Source: Metarhizium brunneum
Lineage: Eukaryota; Ascomycota; Sordariomycetes; Hypocreales; Clavicipitaceae
Assembly: GCF_013426205.1 (NCBI RefSeq)
Contig: NC_089423.1
Coordinates: 1,240,001 to 1,304,000, forward strand
Length of the DNA: 64,000 bases
Reading direction: 5' to 3'
Part shown: one piece after another, positions 47,463 to 58,983 of the stretch
How the letters are laid out: the number at the start of each line of letters is the position of its first letter
How positions within the stretch are numbered: position 1 is the first letter of the stretch
The notes under the pieces: generated by a model
Seen by the model: only the letters and a program-made list of their open reading frames with translations
Told to the model about the DNA's origin: nothing
Database searches by the model: none
Position numbers and translations under genes: made by a program

Positions 47463-48299
47463 TCAGCAATCATCCAGCATGCTCCCCAAAGCGTCCTTCT
47501 CGCTGTCAGAAATGGTCAGATTGTAATAGCCCTTGACATCTACCCAAGATTCGGCGTAGGTGCAGTAGAAGCTCGTTAGAGGAGGCTTCCACCTGTCAGG
47601 GCTCTTGTCCCCCTTTTGCCGATTGGCATGAGCAGAGACGGCCCAAAGCTGCGGGTGAGTCAAGTCGTTGGCAAAGGCCTCTCGCTGCTCATCGGTCCAC
47701 TCGGATGCTCCAGACTGTAACCGATGCGTTAGCCAGGCAAAGATGTGAGCAATACCGGCGGGGGAAGGGGCCTTGTTTTTTTCCTCACCATCCACGCATT
47801 CTTCAGAGGCACAAAGTGGTCAATATCAAGCTTGTGAGCTTCGGTGAAGACTAGGCCGTCGTATGGACTGGTCCATATGCCTGACTGAGGGACGCAGTTG
47901 CGATTCGTTTTGACATCTTCGCCGTCCCGTATGAGTACCACATCTCTTTTGCTCGTGGTTAGCAAGAAGAGCTCACTTCAAGTGGAATAACAGTGTAACG
48001 GGATTTCAACATGCCGAGTATTGCATTTTCCGTGTATAATGTCCCAGGTGTGAAAGAGAGATCGGTTGTATGTGCCATCGTCCACGGGAGTTGATACTTG
48101 AAGGCTAGCCAGTGTCGTCCTGGCACTAGATGCACTCGGGATGCCAGGCTGACGGGAGTTAATAGTTGATACAGCCACGTCTCTCTTTTCTCTTTTCACT
48201 TTTTGGGCTAAAAGCTCAACCTACTGGAGTCGGTTCAGGGACCGGAGCCGCGAGGACCACGACAGCGGTGAATAAGATGCTGAAAGTGACGATCTTCAT
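47463..48299 (-). CDS. Secreted HNH nuclease (GmrSD/DUF1524-like)
   Basis: Exons are 48299-48225, 48148-48015, 47945-47789 and 47714-47463, giving 205 residues. MKIVTFSILFTAVVVLAAPV is a signal peptide. The mature part has YNRSLFHTWD, GKCNTRDVVLIRDG, the HNH core LDIDHFVPLKNAW (His113 as likely general base), then EWTDEQREAFANDL, LWAVSAHANRQKGDKSPDRW and a C-terminal FYCTYAESWVDVKGYY. This order matches small secreted nucleases of bacteria and fungi related to the GmrSD C-terminal domain. The second intron (48014-47946) starts with GC, not GT, if the family motif CNTRDVVL is to be kept; its branch site TGCTAAC is perfect. It probably degrades extracellular DNA or RNA; a role in nutrition or competition is inference. 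Confidence 0.87.
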
Positions 48300-50754
48300 G
48301 TGGAACAACGGGCGAGTTGCTGCATATGGTGAGGAGAAGGACCAGAAAACAGGAGCCAGTCAGGATACAAGACTCGTCATGTTTATAACACATTCGTATT
48401 TGTCTCCGCAGCTATATATACCCGACTGAATAAGCCAGCTCTTCTTTGTCTCGGGCAGACTCCGAACTCCTCTTGCCCGAACCTGACTACATGGGGTGCA
48501 ACCGCTTTGGTGTCAGGACGGTATGAATTGTCCCTTGTGACCAATATCAATGGAGATGGTGTGTCAAATAAGTAAATAGTATGGGTGAACTGCATATTCC
48601 TCCGGCATTTCCTATCCGTGAGTTGATAGCGATGAGAAAGAAGTATCGCCGACCACGACACTCTGTTTGCCCGTGCAACCTGCCTATTCGGGTATTCATA
48701 TGGCTGAGAGATCGCACTATCCAGATATCTAACCACGTGTATTGTCCGACTCGGGGCAATGGGAGGGGTTTTTGAATGACTAACAGGCAGACCCCGATAC
48801 GACCCTTGTTCTACTCCTTCTACATTTGTATCATGAGCGGTGTAGACAAACAATGCCCTCGCTGCTTAGCCAACCCAAAATTCGTATTGAAGTTGATCCA
48901 TTTTCGTCCGTCCGAGTATGCGCCATGGGTAAGTAGCGCTCCCCGGACTGGTTCTGAGGAGTGAAGGATGCAAGGTTGTCGTATGCGGTCCTGATATGAC
49001 TGGTAGTACACTGTAGACGACACGTATGTCTGCCTGTGTCTACCCGTGGACACCATAGCGAAGATAAAGCACTCCGCACAGGTCTTGCACCGTAGGAAAG
49101 ACAAAATATTCAGGCATCCCAAACTTCCCTCTCTACATACTCGCATATGTCGCAGCTTGTCTAAGCTTGAATGCAAAGTATTGCACGCTACTAAACCTCG
49201 ATTGTTGTAACAACAAAGGTGTCGTCGAACGAGCCATATGCTTGAACGAAACTTGGCTGGTAGCGATGCTCTAGGTATTCGATGACCTAGTACATTGTTT
49301 CTTCATCCTCAGCAAGCTGTTCAGCAGCCTGTTGCGTAATTTAGCTGTGGATACTTTCATGGACGGTCAGCAAGACATATCCAGAGGCTACGGTTTGAGC
49401 TGCCTGCCACATTGATAAATGCATTCTGTGAAGGATCTGATCTTTTCCAGCGAAAGAAGGCCGTTATTTGTTCTTGCGCCATAAAATAAAAGGCCACACC
49501 CCATGCATTTGAGCTGCTTGAGAAGGGCTTCCACTGGGCAGGTCTTCAGGCGAAGTGAGCCTTGGGACTGCTTTCAGGCCAGCGAGGTCGAGCGGTGGTC
49601 CGAGATACTTGGCGGCCATGCGGGCGATCAGATGGCGGGAGCTGAAATAGAAACAAGTTTGAATTGAGAACCTTAGTACTAAGTGGCATTGCAAAAGCAA
49701 TTCGGAATGCCTAGCTGCCGCATCTTACGTTTGCTGCGTGGCATGAATCCGCATGATAGTAATCTCGGCTCAGTCAGGGGCTCAGGCAGTTGAATGACAT
49801 GGGCGACGGACCTTGCACGGCCAATATTGCTGCTTTCCGCACAACACCGAGCAGATTTATGAAGCTGTACGGAGTATGGTTGATGCAAATGCATTCCCAG
49901 AGATGAGAAGGTAGTCCGTCGGGGTATCCTCTGGCACGGGGGTTCGACGACCATATTTCCTTCTGTAGGTCTAGGTTGTGCAGAGTACCGTCAGTGGAAA
50001 AAGGCCGCGGTAAAGTTTGGAGAGGTAGAATGAGCCTTTGGTGACGCTCTTGTGATGTTGGTATTGAGTTTATGACGTATATGTATGTGGACGTAGCCAG
50101 CCACGATTCCAATGCCAGATTACTCTGATCCTATTGATGCTGCTGCTAAGTTTTGTGGCAGCTTTGTTGATTCTAGGTGAGGTTACGGTTGGTCCAGCAC
50201 GTTGATTTGCTCCAACAGAGAAGGAACACCCCATCAGCCACCTGTCAACCCAGCCCCCCAGGCTAATTCCGATCTGAGTGCCGGTTGTCTGTCAGATCAA
50301 TACGACTCGTCCCCGTAGCGTACTAGGTACCTAGTACATAGATAGGTAGATACTACTCCGTATTTGGAGCAACCTGCACCACGCCCAATTGTCAATGATA
50401 GATTGTCTCTTTAGATTTGGTGCAGCAGGGGAAACAAAATAAAGCACTTGTGGCGGTTCAGACACAAAACTACGTCACGGGAACGGCATAGGATCGATCG
50501 GTCGCCGCTTGAAATATCAATTGACGTCTGCCCAACGCCAGCCCCGCGGCAAGCTCGCCCAAACACCACCACCTCTTGAGACACCATCAGGCCATCAGAC
50601 CATCCTACCAACCGGCCACCCGCCCATCTGGATCTCATCCCCAAACATCACTTTTTAATGCCACATCTCCCCAGGTCTAGTCCTTGGTTTTCAGGACGCC
50701 GTACTATCGAGCAGCTTTGCGTTTTCCAAACGCAAAGCACTGCCGACTAGCACC
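48300..50754. other. Long gene-poor stretch
   Basis: About 2.4 kb of divergent intergenic DNA lie between the HNH nuclease (-) and the tetraspanin (+). I found no domain in the short frames here, including 49464-49700, 49679-49954 and 49774-50112 on the minus strand. It holds GTACGGAGTA at 49867-49876, TACTCCGTA at 50354-50362 and a perfect 16-bp palindrome TACTAGGTACCTAGTA at 50321-50336. Confidence 0.45.
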
Positions 50755-51767
50755 ATGTTCAACCCCGGCATCGCCTACATGCTTGTAAGTCACCACTCCT
50801 GAGTCCTCTCCATCACCACTCCTTCCAAGCAGCCAGTTAGCTGACCACCACAAGGTTTGTGTCGTCCTCTTTGCCATCGCCGTGTAAAGACCCAAGGCCC
50901 CTTCTCCCCTCCACGAAGCACCGGCTAATGATCACAATCCAGTGTCATCCACTACCACACCATACACCTCTCCCTCCCCATATCGTCCGCCATCACCATC
51001 CTCAGCACCATCCTCCCCATCACTGCCTTCCTCAACGCCTACGTATATCCCAACCTCCTCCGCTCCTCACACACTTTTACATCCGGCGATATCTTCACAC
51101 GCCTTGCTCCCATCGTCCTCCAGGGCTTCCAGGCAATCATAACCGCCATCCTCGCCACTTTGCTCCTCGAAGGCGTCGTGCCGTCTCCCGCGCTCGAATT
51201 CCTCATCGACTACGAATGGGACAAGCTCTACCAAGCCAAGAATGCAGACTACATTGAGTACATACAGGATACGTATAGCTGCTGCGGCTTGAATTCCGTA
51301 GATGACAGGGCCTACCCGTTTTCCAATGTACCAAGCGGCACATGTGCCGAGATTCACGGCCGAACGAGAGCGTGCAGGGGGCCGTGGACGTTGGCGTTGC
51401 AGGCCGCATCGGGCGTTGACTTTGGGGTCGTGGTCATAGTAGGATTGATGCAGGTGAGCTTTCTGCCCTCATATGACCCTCGAGGTGTGCGGCAACGAGA
51501 ATTCGCCGCTGATGTGTCTAGGTAATGGGCCTCTTAATCATGAGAGAGCGGACAGCCTGGTGGACCGCCCTCCGAACAGAGGACTGGAAACCATTCAGCG
51601 AGACCGACGACGAAAGCTCCAGACGCCTAGCCACTGTCGCCGAAGAGTCTGAAGAATCTTCCGAACAAGGCGAGTCCGCCCAGCGAGGAGGGTACGGCGC
51701 TATTGAGACACCCGCCACTGGTCCCTCTGCTTCTCATGAGGAAGCCCAACGCCCCAATAATGGATGA
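50755..51767 (+). CDS. Tetraspanin
   Basis: Exons are 50755-50784, 50855-50883, 50943-51453 and 51522-51767, giving 271 residues. The first two exons are only 30 and 29 nt. Four membrane segments can be seen: MLVCVVLFAIAVVVIHYHTI, AITILSTILPITAFLNAYV, IVLQGFQAIITAILATLLL and GVDFGVVVIVGLMQVMGLLI. The large loop between the third and fourth carries the tetraspanin CCG motif (TYSCCGLNSVDDRAYPF) and two more cysteines (GTCAEI, RACRGPW). The cytoplasmic tail is acidic (EESEESSEQGES). The length and CCG loop fit fungal Tsp3-like tetraspanins rather than the shorter Pls1. It likely organises plasma-membrane or vesicle-membrane domains. Confidence 0.88.
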
Positions 51768-51917
51768 TTACGAACCCCCTCTCCCCCTTCCGAGCAAAAC
51801 ATATATACACCGTAGTAGCGAAGGAGATTTTTTTAATAAGGCACGGAATAAGCATTCGCCTGGAGTTTGTTATCCGTTTACTCATGTATTTTTTTAAAAA
51901 TTGTCGTAATGGACAGC

Positions 51918-54482
51918 TTATTTACTTCTCCTTAATTCTAACGCTTCCTTACCAAGTATAGCCAGTGCAGCCTCATATCCCTGCACTCTCTCCTCGGTCA
52001 TTTCTTCTATTCTCGTTCTCTCCACCTTCTGTGTCCGTCTTATGGCTTGGTTCTTTGCGATTTTACCCCAGAACCAACCGCTTTCGTCATCGCCAATCAA
52101 AGTCCATGCACATCCAGACCGTCCTGCGCGAGCCGTCCGACCTACGCGGTGAACGTAGCCGGCTACACTGGCGGGTAAGTCGTAGTTGATGACATGGCCG
52201 AGCTTAGGGATGTCGATACCTCGGGCGACTAGGTCGGAGGCGATAATGAGACGCACGGGGGATGAAGGAGTTGTGAATGCGCGAAGGACCTTGCGACGAA
52301 TGTGGGTGGGCGTGGTGGATGTCAGGGTGCTGATTTGACTGGTGAGTGAGGCGTCGAGGAGCGTGAGGAGCCGAGAGAGCCGCAGAGCAGATTCGTTGGA
52401 CTTGGTAAAGATGAGGGAGATGGGGATTTGTGTCTTGGGCGCCGGAGGTGTGCTTTCATCGTCTGAAGTATCCGACTCGGAGGTTGTATCCGAATCCGAA
52501 CCCGAACTATCCGAGTCTGAGGAGGTGTCAGAGCTGTCGGATGTATCCTCGTCTTCCTTCAACGTGGACGAGGAGTCTCCATTTCCAACAGGGCCCGTCA
52601 TGTGGGACTGTCTCAAGAGATCCAAAAGATACAGCGGCTTGAGATTAGCCTCATGAACCCGCACCGCAAACTCCCGCAAGCCCACAGGCAGAGCATGTTC
52701 CGCTACCTGCACGGCGCCGTCATTCTCCAGCACAACCAGCCGCGGTCTCCGCAGCGCCAACTGATTCAAGAGACTGAGGTCTCTGGTCAATGTCGCACTG
52801 AGAATCACCTTGCGAACACCTGAATATGCCATGTCGGGAAAGTCGCGAGCACTGAATTTGTTGACCTGAAACTTTTCCAGCACCAGGTCCAGCCAGCCCT
52901 GGAAACTCTGCGCGAGCAGCTTGTCCGCCTCGTCGACGACGAGCCAGCGGATGTAGTCGAGGCTGAAGCCGGGTGTCTGCTCAATATGTTCTACTAGACG
53001 GCCGGGCGTGCAGATCAGGACATCTACCTTGGAAGAAAAGTCTACAACTTCACCTTTCCAAGGTCCGAGGCGGGCATCGATGTTGGCGGAATCCAAGTCA
53101 TGCGTATCGTCGACGTCGGCGGAAAAAGTAATCGCACGCTGCTGCCTTTGTTCTTCCTGTATTTTACTGTAGGCCTCCGGGTCATAACGCGACTCTCGTT
53201 CGATAAAGGCCTCTTGTTCCGATTTGATAGACTGACTTCCAACAGCCACGCCGATTCGGACTCGCTTCCGGTCTTCCCCCTCGTAGGCCTTGGCACACAC
53301 CTCAAAGACATCCTGTGCTTGCTTGACGAGTTCTCGTGTAGGGAGGACCACAAGAGCTCGTAGCCTCGTGACCACGCCGTTGCTAATATCGCGGACAATG
53401 GGCAGTGCGTAGGCGAGTGTTTTGCCGGATCCCGTGGCTGCTGACACTAGTAAATCTCCTGGTCGGCGTTTACTTGTTGGTGTAAGTAGAGGGATGGCCG
53501 CAGTCTGAACTGCAAATGCCTCATTGTAGCCCTTTTCTGCTAATATCCGCGATGGTCGTGGTAGGATGCCCAGGTCTGTGAAGGGCGCCTTTGTGTCTTG
53601 CGCGACCCGTATGGGGTTGGACAGCCATGGGGGAAGGGTGTCGTATGTTGGCTTGGACTCGTCCTCGGGTACGGGAGCTGGCTGAGGCAGCGGCTCCAGA
53701 CCGTGAGATTCCACGGATTCCTCGTCGGACTCGTCGTGTTTCGTTTGTGCGATTTTGGTGGCCAATTTTATTGACTTTGTTTTGCGCTCTAAAACTGCCT
53801 TGTGCCGTGCCATATCATTTTCGTCGTCTTTGTCTTGCTCTTCTGTTACCCCCTTGGCTTGTTTCTTCTTCTTCTCCCGTTTCTTCTTCTTTTCTTTTGT
53901 TTGTTCCTCCGCCTCGAGGGCACCCTCGGCCATCTCCACATCACTTTCTCTGTCTCTTGAGTCGGCTCCGTTTTCAACAATGTCGACGGGAGGAGCTTCC
54001 TCGACGTTGTCTTGTATTTTCACGCTCGACATAGCCGTCGTGTGTTTCGGCTCGTCGTCGGAATCGTCAGAAGAATCATTAGCCTGGGTTCGTTGCTTTC
54101 GCTTTCTCCGATTTTTCTTTTTTGCACCCGGTTGGGAATCCGCCGCTGCAGTGTCGTCCCGTGGAGCAGTAGCATCTTTGACTCTTTTGATCTTTTTGCT
54201 CTCCGACCCCTGCTGCTCCTCGGTCGCCGGTTCTCGCTTCCGCTTCGGTGTGGAATCGGCCTCGTCGTTGAAATACTGTATTGACTTTGGGGCAGATACG
54301 GACGGAGCAGAAGATTTTGCCGCGGCCTTGGCTCCTGGCACGTAGCGCGTGTAGCTGAATTCCTCGACAAGCCTTGACTCTATCGCATCCGGCTTGGGAG
54401 CTGGTGATGACTTTGGGGCTGAAGGCTCAGCAGGCGCTGTGGCTTTTGCGCCTTTTGACGGAGGCACATACCTCGCGTACAT
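51918..54482 (-). CDS. DBP6: DEAD-box RNA helicase Dbp6
   Basis: This is a single exon of 854 residues from the ATG at 54482 (MYARYVPPSKG). The frame is open a further 75 codons upstream, but those residues look like promoter sequence, so I chose the inner Met. The N-terminal 270 residues are Lys/Glu-rich and disordered (KKKKREKKKKQAKG). Helicase motifs: Q-like region PSRILAEKGYNEAFAVQTAA, Walker A AATGSGKT (about 347-354), PTRELVKQ, TPGRL, DEAD (about 515), SAT (about 560), ARGID and HRVGRTARAGR. Between the two RecA domains there is an Asp/Ser-rich insert (SDTSSDSDSSGSDSD). Dbp6 acts in early 60S ribosome assembly in the nucleolus. It diverges from GPI3 with 386 bp between starts. Confidence 0.9.
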   Translation of the reverse strand: MYARYVPPSKGAKATAPAEPSAPKSSPAPKPDAIESRLVEEFSYTRYVPGAKAAAKSSAPSVSAPKSIQYFNDEADSTPKRKREPATEEQQGSESKKIKRVKDATAPRDDTAAADSQPGAKKKNRRKRKQRTQANDSSDDSDDEPKHTTAMSSVKIQDNVEEAPPVDIVENGADSRDRESDVEMAEGALEAEEQTKEKKKKREKKKKQAKGVTEEQDKDDENDMARHKAVLERKTKSIKLATKIAQTKHDESDEESVESHGLEPLPQPAPVPEDESKPTYDTLPPWLSNPIRVAQDTKAPFTDLGILPRPSRILAEKGYNEAFAVQTAAIPLLTPTSKRRPGDLLVSAATGSGKTLAYALPIVRDISNGVVTRLRALVVLPTRELVKQAQDVFEVCAKAYEGEDRKRVRIGVAVGSQSIKSEQEAFIERESRYDPEAYSKIQEEQRQQRAITFSADVDDTHDLDSANIDARLGPWKGEVVDFSSKVDVLICTPGRLVEHIEQTPGFSLDYIRWLVVDEADKLLAQSFQGWLDLVLEKFQVNKFSARDFPDMAYSGVRKVILSATLTRDLSLLNQLALRRPRLVVLENDGAVQVAEHALPVGLREFAVRVHEANLKPLYLLDLLRQSHMTGPVGNGDSSSTLKEDEDTSDSSDTSSDSDSSGSDSDTTSESDTSDDESTPPAPKTQIPISLIFTKSNESALRLSRLLTLLDASLTSQISTLTSTTPTHIRRKVLRAFTTPSSPVRLIIASDLVARGIDIPKLGHVINYDLPASVAGYVHRVGRTARAGRSGCAWTLIGDDESGWFWGKIAKNQAIRRTQKVERTRIEEMTEERVQGYEAALAILGKEALELRRSK

Positions 54483-54868
54483 TGTTTCAGATCCCCAATG
54501 CCCCAAGACGGGAAGCAAATACGTAGTGGAATTGGATATTCGGCGCAAGAATCCAATGCTGCCATTGCCAAAAAATTGGGCGGGCCGTATCCTTATCGCG
54601 AATCTGCCAACCCTCACCGCCAACCCATCGCCCAAAGCCCACCCAGCTACCCCTGCCTCGTAGGCGTGGAGCTTTCGGGAGCTCCATATGTCACGTCTCA
54701 CCAACAAGTGGCCCGTCCAATTTCTAAGTGAAGAAGTGTCGACACTTCGGTATTGTGAGGGCCACGATCACATCCACCCTCAGGACATCGAACAACCAGC
54801 TGGGCCATGTCGCAACAAAATCACCCCACTCTCATACCTGCTTCGCAACCTCTCATCAGTTCGTCAAA
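54483..54868. promoter_or_regulatory. Shared promoter, DBP6 and GPI3
   Basis: This 386-bp spacer separates two divergent housekeeping genes. No distinctive box was seen. Confidence 0.4.
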
Positions 54869-56405
54869 ATGACGCGCCGGCGGTACAACATCGCCATGGT
54901 CAGCGACTTCTTCTTCCCGCAACCAGGAGGCATCGAGTCTCACATCTACCAGCTGTCAAGCAAGCTCATAGACCGCGGACACAAGGTCATCATTATTACG
55001 CATTCTCACGACGACAGAAAGGGCGTTCGATATCTCACCAACGGGCTCAAGGTGTACCATGTGCCGTTTCTTGTAATTTATCGCCAGGCTACCTTTCCCA
55101 CCGTCTTTTCCTTCTTCCCTATTCTCAGATACATTTTCATCCGGGAGCGCATTGAGATTGTGCATGGACATGGCAGCCTGAGTTGCCTGTGCCACGAAGG
55201 CATTCTTCATGCCAGGACCATGGGTCTGAGGACCGTGTTTACGGACCATTCGCTGTTTGGGTTCGCGGATGCGGCGAGCATTCTCACCAACAAGCTGCTC
55301 AAGTTCATTCTCAGCGATGTCGATCACAGCATATGTGTGAGCCACACATGGTAAGAAGACGCAAAACCAGTCTGCCGCGTCTCGCCATGGCTAACGCCCT
55401 CTCAATAGCAAGGAAAACACCGTCCTGCGCGCCTCGCTGGACCCGTTGATGGTCTCCGTCATCCCCAATGCCGTCGTGGCAGAAAATTTCCGCCCAAGAG
55501 ACTCCCCATCCTCTCCCGGCGCAGCCTTCGCGCCAGACCCTTCGCCCCAACGCCTCGGACCAAACGACATGATCACCATTGTCGTCATCTCCCGTCTCTT
55601 CTACAACAAGGGCACAGATCTGCTGACAGCCGCCATCCCCCGCATCCTAGAAACTCACCCCAACACGCGCTTCATCATTGCGGGCTCCGGTCCCAAAGCC
55701 ATCGACCTGGAGCAGATGATTGAGCAAAACGTGCTTCAGGACCGCGTTGAGATGCTCGGCCCCGTGCTCCACGAAGATGTCCGCGACGTCATGATCCGCG
55801 GCCACATCTACCTCCACCCTTCGCTCACCGAGGCCTTTGGCACCGTCATTGTCGAGGCCGCCAGCTGCGGACTGTACGTGGTCTGCACCCAGGTCGGTGG
55901 TATCCCTGAGGTGTTGCCTTCTCACATGACGACGTTTGCGAAGCCGGAGGAGGACGATCTCGTCGTGGCGACGTGTAAGGCCATCACCGCCGTGCGAGCA
56001 GGCAAGGTCCGTACGGAAAAGTTCCACGAGCAGGTGAAGAAGATGTACAGCTGGTCCAACGTGGCTATGCGCACCGAGAGGGTATACGACGGCATCACGG
56101 GCACCATTAGCGAGGAGGAATTCTATGGCTTCGACACGGGCGGCTATAATGGCAGCAGGGTTCGCAACTTTGCGCTTATTGACAGGTTAAAGCGCTACTA
56201 TGGGTGCGGCATCTGGGCGGGCAAGCTCTTTTGCTTGTGTGTCGTGATTGACTACCTGTTCTTTTTGTTCCTGGAGTGGTGGTTTCCGAGGGAGAATATA
56301 GACATTTGTCCCGACTGGCCGAGGAAGATGTTGGCGGATAACGGGAAGAAGGAAGGCCAGAGTAATCGGTCGAGCACGTCACAGGGCAGGGCTGGTCATG
56401 ATTAA
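54869..56405 (+). CDS. GPI3: GPI-GlcNAc transferase catalytic subunit
   Basis: Exons are 54869-55350 and 55409-56405, joined across a 58-nt intron, giving 492 residues. This is PIG-A/Gpi3, a GT4-family glycosyltransferase that moves N-acetylglucosamine from UDP-GlcNAc to phosphatidylinositol on the cytosolic face of the ER, the first step of GPI-anchor synthesis. Visible: [63 protein letters not shown] across the exon junction, the nucleotide-binding [12 protein letters not shown], and the E-x7-E motif in [22 protein letters not shown]-terminal membrane anchor [20 protein letters not shown] follows. It would act with Gpi1, Gpi2, Gpi15, Gpi19 and Eri1, none of which is in this window. Confidence 0.95.
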
Positions 56406-56716
56406 AGGGTGTCTTTTGGCATGGCGTTTTATGGGGTGTACATTATTCCGAGGCTGGTCAGCCGGTTGTTGATTTTGGTCGTGCAACATTATGGCAGCGA
56501 TTCGGCGTTGAGAGCGCAGCATATAATACATGGGCAGATATCTTGTTGTTCGTCATATCTTTCATAATATCGTAACGCATATCATACTCACATCGTTGAA
56601 GCCAAACCCCTTTCCAGCAGTTCAACCAGTCTATCTGCGCTCTGGTATCCCCATCACAAAACACTCAAGCCAAAACATCGACTCATTCATGCAACTCATC
56701 TTGACCAGCAACACCA
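56406..56716. other. Intergenic between convergent genes
   Basis: These are 3' trailers of GPI3 (+) and the CorA-like gene (-). Nothing notable seen. Confidence 0.5.
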
Positions 56717-58516
56717 TCAACGCACATCACCCTCGGCAGCCCAAACAGGCCTATACCCGACCAACGTCCACAGTGCCCTCCACCACCCCAACTCCTCCGT
56801 CTTGTCAGCCCTCATCACTTCCTCCCCATACCCAGGCCAGACCGTCCTCGGTCCTAATCTCCACGGCGTCGGTGTCATCATCCCCGCCGGCGGTCGTCCC
56901 GTCTCACCACCGCCGCCGCGGCCGCCGCCCTGTCCCCCGCGTGCACTCTCCCCAGACACGGAGCTCGTGTCCGACGACGTCGTCGAGCCGCCCTCCCTCC
57001 TCCTCCCGCCAAACAGCCAACCGAGACGCGAAGGCCGCTTCCGGCCCCTGTCCTCCCTGCGGACCTTTTTCGTCCGCAGCGAGTCGGCGTACACCAGGAC
57101 CGTGGCCACCAGCACTCCCGTCACAACAAGCACCCAGTACACAAAGAACAGGCCCCCGCCGGCGGCGAACTGGCCAGCCATGGAAAACATGCCCGCCACG
57201 ATGGAAAACGGCAACAGGACGCCCCCCATGTACGAGAGCCGGTCCAGCGCCCTCCTGTCCTCGCGCACCTCGCGCGCCAGGGCGCCCATCCTGGAGGCCG
57301 ACGGCGGCGGCAGCTTCCGCTCCAGCCTCTGGAACTTGTCGTGGAAGCCCGTCACCACCTGCAGAAACGCCGAGTCCCTCCTCTGCGGGAGCAGCCTGCC
57401 CAGGTCCCCCCAGGCGCCGGCCGCCTCGCCCGCCCCGCGCGTGTAGCGCCGGCAGTCGAGCGCGTTGTTCTCGACGCGCTGCGCCATGATCTCGAGCAGG
57501 TAGTTGGCCTGGTTGGGCCCCCTGTCGACCTGCACCGTGGCGAGGAGCAGATGCCACTGCTGCAGCGCCACCTCGGTCGCGACCTCGTACACGCTGCTGG
57601 CCGCGCCGCCCTGCCCGAGGAACCGCTCCAGGAACGTCTGCGGGCGCCGGCGCTCCCTCCACCGCGCGTACAGGCTGTCCAGGGCCTCGACGGCGCTGGC
57701 GCCCTGCCGCCTGACGCTGTTCCTGAACGGCTTCGTCGCGCGCTGCGCCGGCGTCACGTACGGCGGGAGAACCGCCTCCAGCGGCCCGTCTATAATCATG
57801 ACGGCTGGAGCGTCCCGTGGCATTGTTAGCATCGCGCGAATTCGTCTGCGAGTTGAAGAGACGGAAAAGGGGTTTCAGGGGCACATACACATCTTCTGCC
57901 GCTCGCAACTCCACCACGACATCCGCCTCCAGTACCCGAATGCGCCCACGAGCACCCCGTCCCAGCGGTACAGCGTCCCGTCCAGGAGGTACGCCTTCCT
58001 CGCGTCCGGCGCCAGGCTGAGCACGTTCTCGTCCAGCATCCACCGCGTCTCCAGGAGCGGAATCTCGGAGCTCCGCGACGTCGGGACCCCCGCGGGGATG
58101 GAGAGCTCTTCCACCTCCGGGAAGTCAAGCTGGAAGAAGTGGACGCCGGCGTCTGCGGCCGCCTTGTTGCTCTGGTTCTGCTCCCCTTGGCGCTCCTTGG
58201 CCGCTTCTTTTCGCGTGGCCTCCCGCCGCGGAGGAAGGTACCTCGTTCTGTAGACGTGGCTGTCAAAAAACCCGGGGTCAATGTCCAGCCGCACGGCCAG
58301 CTCAAACGCCAGCTTTGTGTGCAGGCCGTTTAGGATAAACATCTTCCACTGGCCGGGGTGCTCGTCATGATCGCGGGTGAGGAAGTCGTCTATCTGGTCC
58401 CAATTTGATAGTTCGATGTGGACGGGCTGCTTAGCGTCAGGCAGGATGAGGACGTTGGCGATGACTGTTGTGGGACAGGCGGTCTTGGTGCTGGATGCGT
58501 CTTCTTCTGCATTCAT
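56717..58516 (-). CDS. CorA-like transporter family protein
   Basis: Exons are 58516-57889 and 57804-56717, joined across an 84-nt intron with a TGCTAAC branch site, giving 571 residues. The first 210 residues form a soluble domain (WKMFILNGLHTKLAFELAVR, DPGFFDSHVYRTRYLPPR, WMLDENVLSLAPDARKAYLL). A long helical part ends in RLSYMGGVLLPFSIVAGMFS, the first membrane segment, and FFVYWVLVVTGVLVATVLVY, the second. This is the CorA layout, but the G-M-N signature after the first segment is replaced by G-M-F-S-M. Fungal CorA-like proteins of this shape are often annotated only as hypothetical. The C-terminal tail is basic then Gly/Arg-rich. It may carry divalent cations or may have lost transport. 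High GC here produces long antisense open frames, which I reject. Confidence 0.75.
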
Positions 58517-58983
58517 TTTTTTTTTCCTTTATTTTTTCTTCTTCCCTGTGAGAGATGGCCTGGGGGAGGGTGGATATTGGAATTGAAGGATGTCGTGGAA
58601 CCTGACGAGGTTGGGTTTTGAGGGCAGTCCTTTTGTGTGAGTGAGTGAGTTGGTGAGCGTTGCAATTCATCACGTGTGACATGCATCAGCCGCATGCAAG
58701 TGGTTGGACGTGCATTGGACTGAACACAATTGCGTGAGAATGCGGTAAAACAAAACATGAAGGTGAAGGCGAGAGAAAATTATTTTTGAACGTCAAGTAT
58801 GTCATCCTACACGCTATCCACATCCCAAATTCCGAAGACCCAAAAGGCATCAATATAACCAGCCCATGCAAACGCTCTACAATAATCAAACAGTCCACTC
58901 TCGGTCGTCAAACTGGCCCGCATTCGATGTGGAATTCATTCTCACCAAGGGAAGGAAGGCGTCTTGCAAACTCTTCAAGACGC
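58517..58983. other. Intergenic, upstream of CorA-like gene
   Basis: This holds the CorA-like promoter, with a TCACGTG word near 58669 and a GTGAGTGAGTGAG tract near 58638, and the trailer of the bromodomain gene. Confidence 0.45.

Noticed and set aside
54483..54707. Upstream extension of the DBP6 frame by 75 codons
   Set aside because: The extension looks unlike any helicase N-terminus and lies in the shared promoter with GPI3; MYARYVPP is the better start.
56904..58043. Long open frame of 379 codons on the minus strand
   Set aside because: It overlaps the CorA-like gene on the same strand in another frame, reads as Arg/Gly/Ala-rich shadow sequence, and arises from the very high GC content.
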